Positions 1 to 6,164 of a DNA stretch of 23,559 nucleotides are shown here, piece by piece. Position 1 is the first letter of the stretch; the number at the start of each line of letters is the position of its first letter. Under the pieces are notes generated by a model. The model was not told the origin of the DNA. It saw nothing but the letters and a program-made list of their open reading frames with translations, and searched no databases. The translations under genes and the position numbers were made by a program. The stretch is from CAZYVA01 sp964650695 (GTDB lineage Bacteria > Bacillota > Clostridia > Lachnospirales > Lachnospiraceae), in NCBI GenBank assembly GCA_964650695.1, contig CAZYVA010000018.1, positions 1 through 23,559 of the forward strand, given 5' to 3'.

Positions 1-642
1 AGTGACCGTAGCCGGGAAAACGACAGAAGTGAGCGCTGTACAGTCTCGGAACGCCTGTTCCTTGATTTCAACGACATTCGCGCCCATCGCCACACTGCCC
101 AGGCTTCTGCATCCGAAAAATGCATCCGTGCCGATCGTCTTTATATTACTGCCCATCGTAACTGCTGTGACGGACGTATTGTTTTTGAAAGCCTCGTTCC
201 CTACGGACGTCACCGGCCAAACCTCCTTGCTCCCGTCCTGCAAAAGGATCTCCACCTCGTCAGGGATCGCGATGCTCCCTGCCGCTGTTGTGGAAGTAAA
301 GGCAAGTTCCGCATCCGCGGTCCTTGTGTAGTAATTCGCATCGTCCAACGTGAACGTCTCGCCGATGGTGGGCAGTTTTTCCCGCCCGGTTGCCGTACCG
401 GCCGTACTGCCTGTATCCCCTGACGTACCGCTTGACGCGTCTCCAGACGCGTTGTCGGATGTGTTCCCAGATACGTTCCCGGACGCGTCGCCGGATGTGT
501 TCCCAGATGCGCTCTCGGACGTGTTGCCGGATGCGTTGCCGGATGCGCTATCGGACGCGTACACCGTCAAACCCGAACCGGCCGCCATCCCCCCTGCCGC
601 CAGTGAAAAGGACAATAAACACGCTACTAATTTTTTTTTCAT
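1..642 (-). CDS. BspA-like leucine-rich-repeat surface protein, N-terminal part (cut by window edge)
   Basis: The frame is open from the ATG at 642-640 to the window edge, giving 214 codons without a stop. The ATG follows a GGAGG ribosome binding site at 8 nt. Residues 1-28 form a Sec signal peptide: MKKK, a hydrophobic stretch, then a likely cut after VYA. A low-complexity run of SGNx tetrapeptides follows (about residues 30-77). From about residue 125 the pattern is that of the BspA/LRR_5 family, with repeated units such as VTSVGNEAFKNNTSV, IKTIGTDAFFGCRSL and VVEIKEQAFRDCTAL. The family is secreted or wall-attached and often binds host or matrix ligands, but the ligand cannot be told here. 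The C-terminus, with any wall anchor, lies outside the window. No clear promoter was found in the 170 bp upstream. Confidence 0.85.
   Translation of the reverse strand, partial: MKKKLVACLLSFSLAAGGMAAGSGLTVYASDSASGNASGNTSESASGNTSGDASGNVSGNTSDNASGDASSGTSGDTGSTAGTATGREKLPTIGETFTLDDANYYTRTADAELAFTSTTAAGSIAIPDEVEILLQDGSKEVWPVTSVGNEAFKNNTSVTAVTMGSNIKTIGTDAFFGCRSLGSVAMGANVVEIKEQAFRDCTALTSVVFPATVT
412..555 (-). repeat. Degenerate 12-bp tandem repeat coding for 12 SGNx tetrapeptides
   Basis: Twelve consecutive in-frame 12-nt units encode SDSA, SGNA, SGNT, SESA, SGNT, SGDA, SGNV, SGNT, SDNA, SGDA, SSGT and SGDT, directly after the signal peptide of the BspA-like protein. The units vary at wobble and replacement sites, so the array is not freshly duplicated. 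It probably makes a flexible hydrophilic spacer between the signal peptide and the LRR domain. Unit number could differ between strains without breaking the frame. Confidence 0.85.
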
Positions 643-673
643 TTTCCTACCCTCCATATGATTATCCGGGATC

Positions 674-742
674 ATGCGGAAAACCACCGCATACGTATCC
701 CCACACTCCCAGAACCTGTCCCGTATCCGGCAAAACGCCGGA
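674..742 (-). other. Two hairpins in the region upstream of the BspA-like gene
   Basis: Read on the minus strand, TCCGGC/GCCGGA (742-726, loop GTTTT) is followed by ATGCGG/CCGCAT (692-674, loop TGGTTTT). Both are perfect 6-bp stems with T-rich loops. Neither is followed by a T-tract, so they are not intrinsic terminators of metA. They may fold in the 5' leader of the BspA-like mRNA, but no promoter was located to prove they are transcribed. The 643-812 intergenic stretch holds nothing else that I recognise. Confidence 0.4.
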
Positions 743-795
743 CGCCAGGCAATTCTGATGGCTCCTATCGTACCTGCCTAGCGTTAAATGAACAT

Positions 796-815
796 TAAGA
801 AAAAGATTTTTCTTA
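796..815 (-). terminator. AT-rich inverted repeat at the metA stop (weak terminator candidate)
   Basis: A perfect 9-bp inverted repeat, TAAGAAAAA / TTTTTCTTA with 2 bases between the arms, overlaps the metA stop codon (813-815). The stem is almost all A-T and has no GC core, so it is not a classical terminator. It is the only symmetrical element just after metA. Confidence 0.3.
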
Positions 816-1718
816 CAATTCATACGGCGTCTCCTGGTATACATAATAATTCAGCCAGTTCGTGTAAAGGTTGTTCGCCGTGGCCCGCCACGTCAAAAGC
901 GGTTTCTTTTCCGGGTCGTCATCCGGGTAATAATTTTTCGGGATCTCGATCGGAAGCCCTTTCGAGAAATCCCGCCTGTACTCCGCGTCCAGCGTCATCC
1001 GGTCATACTCCGGATGCCCCATGACAAACACCTGCCTCCCGTCATTGGCCATCGCCAGGAACAGTCCCGCCTCCTCCGATTCCGCCAATACCGTCAGCCG
1101 CTTCTGCGCCCGGATTTCCCCCAGGGGGACTTGCGTATGCCTGGAATGCGGGGCCAGAAATACGTCGTCAAATCCCCGCACAAGCGGGATCTTCCGGTTC
1201 AGCACCCGATGCCAGAACACCCCGAACACCTTCTTTGGCATTGCCACCTTATCGATCCCGTAATGGTAATACATCGCCGCCTGCGCCCCCCAGCACAGAT
1301 GCAGCGTGGAAGTCACATGGGTTTTCGACCACTCCATGATGTCTGTCAGCTCTTCCCAGTAGTCCACGTCCTCAAAAGGCAGCGTTTCCACCGGGGCGCC
1401 TGTAATGATAAAGCCGTCAAACTTCCGCGGCCGGACATCGCAGAATTTTTCATAAAATTTATTCAGATGGCTTGTCGGCGTGTTCTTCGACTTATGGGTC
1501 GATACCGTCACAAAGGTCACATCCACCTGCAGCGGCGTATTGGATAAAGAACGCAGGATCTGAAGTTCCGTATCCTCCTTCAGCGGCATCAGGTTTAAAA
1601 GGCCGATCTTGATCGGACGGATATCCTGATGTATCGCGCGGTGTTCATCCATCACAAAAATATTTTCCCTCTCTAAAATCTCCTTGACCGGAAGGTCATT
1701 CTGTACTCGGATCGGCAT
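813..1718 (-). CDS. metA: Homoserine O-acetyltransferase (MetA family)
   Basis: A cytoplasmic enzyme of methionine synthesis that acylates the hydroxyl of L-homoserine. It is 301 residues, the normal family length, and starts with the family's MPIRV. The class I glutamine-amidotransferase-like fold shows the catalytic Cys142 in HLCWGAQA, and His235 and Glu237 in MGHPEYD. Residue 111 is Glu (GAPVETLPFEDV). In this family Glu111 goes with acetyl-CoA use and Gly111 with succinyl-CoA use, so O-acetylhomoserine is the predicted product. The ATG has a GAGGAGG site 9 nt upstream that lies inside the end of the preceding gene. The two genes overlap by 23 bp, so they are co-transcribed and probably translationally coupled. 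No S-box or T-box is visible upstream. A downstream sulfhydrylase (MetY) is not in the window. Confidence 0.95.
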   Translation of the reverse strand: MPIRVQNDLPVKEILERENIFVMDEHRAIHQDIRPIKIGLLNLMPLKEDTELQILRSLSNTPLQVDVTFVTVSTHKSKNTPTSHLNKFYEKFCDVRPRKFDGFIITGAPVETLPFEDVDYWEELTDIMEWSKTHVTSTLHLCWGAQAAMYYHYGIDKVAMPKKVFGVFWHRVLNRKIPLVRGFDDVFLAPHSRHTQVPLGEIRAQKRLTVLAESEEAGLFLAMANDGRQVFVMGHPEYDRMTLDAEYRRDFSKGLPIEIPKNYYPDDDPEKKPLLTWRATANNLYTNWLNYYVYQETPYEL

Positions 1719-3066
1719 CCTGGCATTCCTCCTCTTCCCTAGATAAGACTTCGCTTTCCCCTACAAAGACCCCTTTTTCGTCCACGTAGCTCATAACCCC
1801 GTATTCGTCTGTGGAAACCGGAAGGTTTTTCCCTTCCAGGCGGCTGTTCAAAATCATCTCCGCCAGATAATAGATCACCGCAAAGGCCGGCACCCCCATC
1901 AGCATACCGGCAACCCCAAACAGGCCGCCCCCCAGGAGGATGGCAAATACCACCCAAAAAGGGGTAAGCCCGGTACTGTTCCCAAGGATTTTCGGCCCAA
2001 GGATGTTCCCGTCAAATTGCTGCAGGAGCAGGATAAATATGACAAAATAAATGCCCTTGATGGGATTGGCCAGCATGATCAAAACCGCGCTCGGCACCGC
2101 CCCGATGTACGGGCCGAAAAACGGGATAACATTCGTCACGCCCACGATGACGCTGATCAGCGATGTATAGGGCATCTTCAAAAGCGACAGGCCAAAAAAA
2201 CAGATGACCCCGATGATCGCGGAATCAACGATTTTCCCGATCACGAACCCGCCGAAGATCTCATTGCTCTTCATCGCCATATGCAGCAGCATGTTGGCAT
2301 GGCGGGGGTTGAAAACCGCGTAAACCGTCTTTTTACACTGTTTCATAAAGGTTTCCTTACTGTACAGCAGGTAAACCGATATCACCATCCCAATCAGGAA
2401 GTTCACGACGACGCTGATGACATTGAACACCCCCACAGTCAGGTTGGACATCAATTCATTGGTCTTCGCGAACAGATCATTGCGCAGCCAGTCTGTCAGC
2501 ATGTCCATACCTTCATTCATGGCAGTCTTTAAAAAAGTGCTGGCCGTAGATGTCGAACTGGTCATCTCATCGATACGCTCCGCCATCTGGTTTAGCTGCC
2601 TCGGCAGCGTGTAGATCATATTGCGGATGCTGGCATACAGCTCCGGGATCAAAAGATTGCACAGCATCAAAATGATAATGACTAAAAACAACAGGGATAC
2701 AGCCACACCAATGCTTCTTGACAGCCGCCTCACCCGCTTTTCACTCTTGATATATTTTTTCAGGAACGGGATCAAAAACCGGTCGATACGCATGACAATG
2801 GGATTGAGCAGGTAGGCGATCACGATCCCAAAAATCACCGGGCGAAGCACCCCGGCAATCTTTTGCGCCGCATCTGAAAGGTTCGGAAGCCGAAGCAGCG
2901 CAAAATAAAACAAAATACAGGCTGCGATAATCAAAAAAACCGTCAGCCCACGGTTAAAATGCTGGCGGATCCTCGAAGGCCCGCCCGTCCCGAATTTGGG
3001 GGTCGCACTGTAATAAGCATTTTCCTGCCCGTTTTTTTTCTCTGCCTTGCGTCTTTCTCTTTCCAT
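1696..3066 (-). CDS. AI-2E family transporter (TqsA/UPF0118-like membrane protein)
   Basis: A polytopic inner-membrane protein of 456 residues. A basic cytoplasmic N-terminus precedes hydrophobic segments at about 40-60, 75-95, 118-145, 215-240 and several more between 275 and 405. The C-terminal membrane block has the hallmark stretch QQFDGNILGPKILGNSTGL, followed by a glycine-rich helix pair. An acidic tail ends in EEEECQDADPSTE. Members were named for export of autoinducer-2 (TqsA of E. coli), but others act as Na+/H+ antiporters or have unknown substrates, so the substrate is open. The start is less certain than most: upstream there is only AGGAAAGAG at a long spacing. The gene has its own strong promoter and overlaps metA by 23 bp. 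That pairing hints at a link with the methyl cycle that yields AI-2, which is inference only. Confidence 0.88.
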   Translation of the reverse strand: MERERRKAEKKNGQENAYYSATPKFGTGGPSRIRQHFNRGLTVFLIIAACILFYFALLRLPNLSDAAQKIAGVLRPVIFGIVIAYLLNPIVMRIDRFLIPFLKKYIKSEKRVRRLSRSIGVAVSLLFLVIIILMLCNLLIPELYASIRNMIYTLPRQLNQMAERIDEMTSSTSTASTFLKTAMNEGMDMLTDWLRNDLFAKTNELMSNLTVGVFNVISVVVNFLIGMVISVYLLYSKETFMKQCKKTVYAVFNPRHANMLLHMAMKSNEIFGGFVIGKIVDSAIIGVICFFGLSLLKMPYTSLISVIVGVTNVIPFFGPYIGAVPSAVLIMLANPIKGIYFVIFILLLQQFDGNILGPKILGNSTGLTPFWVVFAILLGGGLFGVAGMLMGVPAFAVIYYLAEMILNSRLEGKNLPVSTDEYGVMSYVDEKGVFVGESEVLSREEEECQDADPSTE

Positions 3067-3126
3067 GCTGCATCTCTTTCCTGCCTACAGGCCGGCCTCT
3101 TGCAACGGCTGTCAAAACCATGCCCG

Positions 3127-3178
3127 ATCACCTGCCCTGGTTCTCCCGCCTCTTCTTTCCCAGGCGGACTCTAGTGAT
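3127..3178 (-). other. Possible folded leader of the transporter-metA mRNA with alternative stems
   Basis: Within the predicted leader, ATCAC (3178-3174) can pair with GTGAT (3131-3127), enclosing CCGCCT/AGGCGG (3167-3162 with 3151-3146). A competing stem, CCTGG/CCAGG (3164-3160 with 3140-3136), shares bases 3162-3164 with the second. The two folds exclude each other. I do not recognise a known riboswitch class. The stems are short and may be chance. Confidence 0.3.
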
Positions 3179-3191
3179 TTAGACAAAAGTT

Positions 3192-3220
3192 ATTATATCC
3201 TTGCCTCAAACTTGCGTCAA
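3192..3220 (-). promoter_or_regulatory. Sigma-A promoter for the AI-2E transporter-metA operon
   Basis: On the minus strand the -35 is TTGACG (3220-3215) and the -10 is a perfect TATAAT (3197-3192), with a 17-bp spacer. It begins 14 bp after the mgtE stop codon. Transcription should start near 3185, leaving a leader of about 119 nt before the transporter ATG. Confidence 0.85.
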
Positions 3221-3234
3221 GAAGAAGAACGCCG

Positions 3235-4758
3235 CTACTGCAGATGGAACACCGCGTTCACAATTACAAAATAGACCGTGATCGTGCTGATATCCACAAG
3301 CGTCGTAATCAATGGCGTCGCCATGATCGCCGGATCCATCCCGATCCGTTTTGCCACCAAAGGAAGCGTACACCCGACCACCTTCGCGATCATCACCGTA
3401 CACGCCATCGTTGCGCCGATCGTAAACGCCATCAGTATATCCCCTTGCCCCATCAGCAAGATGCGGACACCGTTGACGATGGAGAGCACAAGGCTGATGC
3501 AGACCGCCACACGCACTTCCTTCCAGATTACCTTAAACAAATCTGAAAATTCAATCTCCCCGACCGCCAGCCCGCGGATCACGAGCGTAGAACTCTGCGA
3601 GCCGCAGTTTCCCCCGGTATCGGTCAGCATCGGCACAAACCCGGCGATTGCGGGCATCAGGGAAAGCGCGGTTTCATAGCTGTTCATGATCATCTGTGTC
3701 ACGGTCGCCGAAAGCATCAAAAACAAAAGCCAGGGGATCCGGCTCTTAAAATGCTCAAATACCGTCATCCCAAAATAAGATTCATCATTCGGGCTGACGC
3801 CGGCCATCCTGCTGATATCTTCCGTTTCCTCTTCCTGCAGCACCATCATCGCATCGTCAACGGTGACAATGCCTACCATGCAATGCTCATGGTCTACGAT
3901 CGGCAATGCGATCAGGCCGTATTTCATGATGGTACGCGCCACTTCTTCCTGGTCGTCCGTCGTCTCACCGTATAGCATGTTTGTTTCCATGATCTCTTCA
4001 ACCAGCCGGGACTCCCCTGTCGTCAAAAGGTCTTTGATATCCACCATCCCGATCAGGCGGCGCTTTTCTGTCACATAACAGGTATAGATCGTCTCGCGGT
4101 TTAAGCCGACCTGGCGGATCTTTAAGATGGCATCTTCCACCGTCATATCCCTGGAAAGCGCGATATAGTCCACATTCATCACGCTTCCCGCGCTGTCCTC
4201 CGGATACTGCAGAAGCTGGTTGATCTGGACGCGTTTTTCCTCGTCTGTCACAAGAAGCAGGCGGTCTACTACATTGGCGGGCATTTCCTCCAGCACGTCC
4301 ACCGTATCGTCCAGGTACATCTCTTCCATGACCTCTTCCAGTTCGGAATCCGTCAGGGCGTTGATCAAAACCTCACGGAGGTCGCTGTCCATATAGGCAA
4401 AGGTTTCCGCCGCTTCCTCCTTCACCAGCAGCCGGAAAATCAGGATAAGCTGTTTGTCAGTGACTTCTTCCAGCATGTCCGCAAGGTCTATAGGGTGTAT
4501 ATTGTTTTCCAGTTCTTCCTTCACTTCCTTAAACTGGCGGCTGTCCAGCATTTCCAGTATCCGGTCCAGCGTCAGCTCTTCCCGTTCTTCCCATCCCTCA
4601 TAGTCCGGGCCGCCATCCGGCTCCGGTCCGCCATGGCCCGAAGATCCATCCATGGTTTTTTTCAGGATGACCGGTTCATCATAATCAAACTCATTCTGAG
4701 CTACCGCATCCCCCCAATCCTGCGGGGAAACTTTTTTCAAATCATCGAGAAATCCCAT
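3235..4758 (-). CDS. mgtE: Magnesium channel/transporter MgtE
   Basis: A Mg2+-gated Mg2+ channel of the cytoplasmic membrane, 507 residues. An acidic N domain (about 62-190) is followed by two CBS domains (about 192-245 and 258-310), the connecting helix, and a five-helix membrane domain (about 340-507). The family signature GGNCGSQSSTLVIRGLA lies at 382-398. The pore aspartate is seen in TTLVDISTI (Asp489). Acidic residues in the N and CBS domains fit Mg2+ sensing by the protein itself. I chose the ATG at 4758-4756 because AAAGAGGT sits 6 nt upstream. An in-frame ATG at 4794 has no ribosome binding site and coincides with the predicted transcription start. The short leader leaves no room for an M-box riboswitch. 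The gene is divergent from tmcAL. Confidence 0.94.
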   Translation of the reverse strand: MGFLDDLKKVSPQDWGDAVAQNEFDYDEPVILKKTMDGSSGHGGPEPDGGPDYEGWEEREELTLDRILEMLDSRQFKEVKEELENNIHPIDLADMLEEVTDKQLILIFRLLVKEEAAETFAYMDSDLREVLINALTDSELEEVMEEMYLDDTVDVLEEMPANVVDRLLLVTDEEKRVQINQLLQYPEDSAGSVMNVDYIALSRDMTVEDAILKIRQVGLNRETIYTCYVTEKRRLIGMVDIKDLLTTGESRLVEEIMETNMLYGETTDDQEEVARTIMKYGLIALPIVDHEHCMVGIVTVDDAMMVLQEEETEDISRMAGVSPNDESYFGMTVFEHFKSRIPWLLFLMLSATVTQMIMNSYETALSLMPAIAGFVPMLTDTGGNCGSQSSTLVIRGLAVGEIEFSDLFKVIWKEVRVAVCISLVLSIVNGVRILLMGQGDILMAFTIGATMACTVMIAKVVGCTLPLVAKRIGMDPAIMATPLITTLVDISTITVYFVIVNAVFHLQ

Positions 4759-4782
4759 ACCTGACCTCTTTCCTGCCGAAAC

Positions 4783-4811
4783 TTGCGGTTCCATATTTGT
4801 TATAGTATAAT
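4783..4811 (+). promoter_or_regulatory. Promoter for tmcAL
   Basis: The -10 is a perfect TATAAT (4806-4811). Exactly 17 bp upstream lies TTGCGG (4783-4788), a partial -35 with only the TTG matching. Transcription would start near 4818, giving a leader of about 28 nt. Bases 4806-4809 are shared with the mgtE -10 on the other strand. Confidence 0.65.
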
Positions 4812-4832
4812 AAATTCCAATCTATTTTACAA
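4804..4832 (-). promoter_or_regulatory. Sigma-A promoter for mgtE
   Basis: On the minus strand the -35 is TTGTAA (4832-4827) and the -10 is TATACT (4809-4804), with a 17-bp spacer. Transcription should begin near 4797, about 39 nt before the chosen mgtE start. Its -10 overlaps the -10 of the opposing tmcAL promoter. Confidence 0.75.
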
Positions 4833-4845
4833 GTGGGAGAACTTT

Positions 4846-6114
4846 ATGAAAGTCATCGGGCTTGCTGCAGAATACAATCCGTTCCACAACGGGCATCTTT
4901 ACCATCTGGCGGAAGCGAAAAAACGCTCGCACGCGGACGCCGTTATCGTTGTTATGAGCGGGGATTTCGTGCAGCGGGGGGAGCCCGCGCTGTTCTCCAA
5001 GCGGATCCGCGCAAAAATGGCGCTGGAATGCGGCGCGGATCTGGTGCTGGAGCTTCCGGTCTGCTTCGCTACATCCAGCGCAGAATATTTCGCCTATGGC
5101 GCGGCAGCGCTACTGGATCGGCTGAACTGTGTGGACGAGATCTGGTTCGGAAGTGAGCGCGGGGAGATCGCGCCGCTGGAAGCAGCCGCCGATATTCTGA
5201 CAGGGCAGCCGGAAACCATCCGCAAGTGTGTCCGCCCTTTTCTGGAAAACGGCTCCTCCTACCCTGCGGCAAGGGAAGCCGCGCTGCGGCGGCTTATGCC
5301 GGACGCGCCGTTTTTGGCAGACCTTCCACAGCCAAATAATCTCCTTGGCATCGAATACCTGAAAGCCCTCAAACACTTGAACAGCGCCATCAAGCCTTGC
5401 ACGCTCCAAAGGGCCGGGACCGCACATCACAGCCCGGACGCCAGCCGGATGTATTGCTCCGCCAGCACGATCCGCAAGGGATTCCTGGACGGGCTGGATC
5501 CTTCCAGCTTCACGCCGCAGCTTCCAAAAGCCTGTGTGCGCATCCTGGAGGACGCATGGGAAAAACAAGGCCCGGTTTACCCGGATGATTTGTCCCTTCT
5601 TTTAAAATACAAACTGTTAAAAGAATCCCCGGAAACGCTGAAAAGCTATCAGGACGTCGGTCTGGGCCTCGCGTGCAAGATCAGCAAAAGAAAAAATGAA
5701 TGTTCGTCTTTCTCCGGCTTTTGTATGCAGTTGAAATCCAAGGATCTGACCTACACCCACATCAGCCGGGCGCTGCTGCATATTGTCCTGGGCCTTTCCG
5801 GGACAGACTTTCGTAAGGCTGTGGATTCCGGTGATATTCCCTATGCCCGTGTTTTGGGCTTCCGGACAGACAGCACAAAAAAAGGGCTGTTTTCCCTCTT
5901 AAAGAAAAACAGCCGTATCCCGCTGATCACAAGGCTGGCACAGGCATCCGCCCTCCGTGAAACCGGGAAACAGATGCTGGACGCCGACATCCTGGCCTCC
6001 GACCTGTACCAGAGCATTTTGGCGGACAAATTCCACACTCCATTCCGTTGCGAACGTCAGCAGACGATTTTAAAATGGGAGCCTCCGCTCCTATTCACAG
6101 GCGATTTGGAATAG
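4846..6114 (+). CDS. tmcAL: tRNA(Met) cytidine acetate ligase TmcAL
   Basis: A cytoplasmic RNA-modifying enzyme. In B. subtilis TmcAL (formerly YlbM) activates acetate with ATP and makes N4-acetylcytidine at the wobble base of elongator tRNA-Met. The 422-residue protein opens with the nucleotidyltransferase core MKVIGLAAEYNPFHNGHLYH. The HNGH motif (14-17) is the HIGH-like ATP site, and VVMSGDFVQRGEPALFSK (36-53) follows as in the family. Length is close to the usual 390-420. I took the ATG at 4846 because GGGAGA lies just upstream and because homology begins there. A longer in-frame start at 4783 lies within the promoter -35. The gene is divergent from mgtE and convergent with gpmI. Confidence 0.92.
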   Translation: MKVIGLAAEYNPFHNGHLYHLAEAKKRSHADAVIVVMSGDFVQRGEPALFSKRIRAKMALECGADLVLELPVCFATSSAEYFAYGAAALLDRLNCVDEIWFGSERGEIAPLEAAADILTGQPETIRKCVRPFLENGSSYPAAREAALRRLMPDAPFLADLPQPNNLLGIEYLKALKHLNSAIKPCTLQRAGTAHHSPDASRMYCSASTIRKGFLDGLDPSSFTPQLPKACVRILEDAWEKQGPVYPDDLSLLLKYKLLKESPETLKSYQDVGLGLACKISKRKNECSSFSGFCMQLKSKDLTYTHISRALLHIVLGLSGTDFRKAVDSGDIPYARVLGFRTDSTKKGLFSLLKKNSRIPLITRLAQASALRETGKQMLDADILASDLYQSILADKFHTPFRCERQQTILKWEPPLLFTGDLE

Positions 6115-6117
6115 ATA

Positions 6118-6162
6118 CACAGACGCAAAGCGGCATATAGCTTTCAAAGAAAGCGGTCTGTG
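6118..6162. other. Inverted repeat between convergent tmcAL and gpmI
   Basis: CACAGAC (6118-6124) pairs with GTCTGTG (6156-6162). Inside lies GCTTTC-AAA-GAAAGC (6140-6154). The pair fills the 50-bp gap between the two stop codons and may help end transcription from either side. Neither side has a T-tract, so it is not a standard terminator. Confidence 0.35.
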
Positions 6163-6164
6163 GC

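Noticed and set aside
350..758. Plus-strand frames with repeated SD-A/V-L-PD residues
   Set aside because: They are the antisense image of the SGNx repeat in the BspA-like gene, which has a signal peptide, a ribosome binding site and LRR homology.
3067..3191. S-box (SAM-I) or T-box riboswitch before the transporter-metA operon
   Set aside because: The leader lacks the conserved S-box cores and the T-box AGGGTGGNACCGCG element. No terminator hairpin with a T-tract precedes the gene.
4759..4803. M-box Mg2+ riboswitch before mgtE
   Set aside because: The promoter leaves a leader of only about 40 nt, far too short for an M-box.
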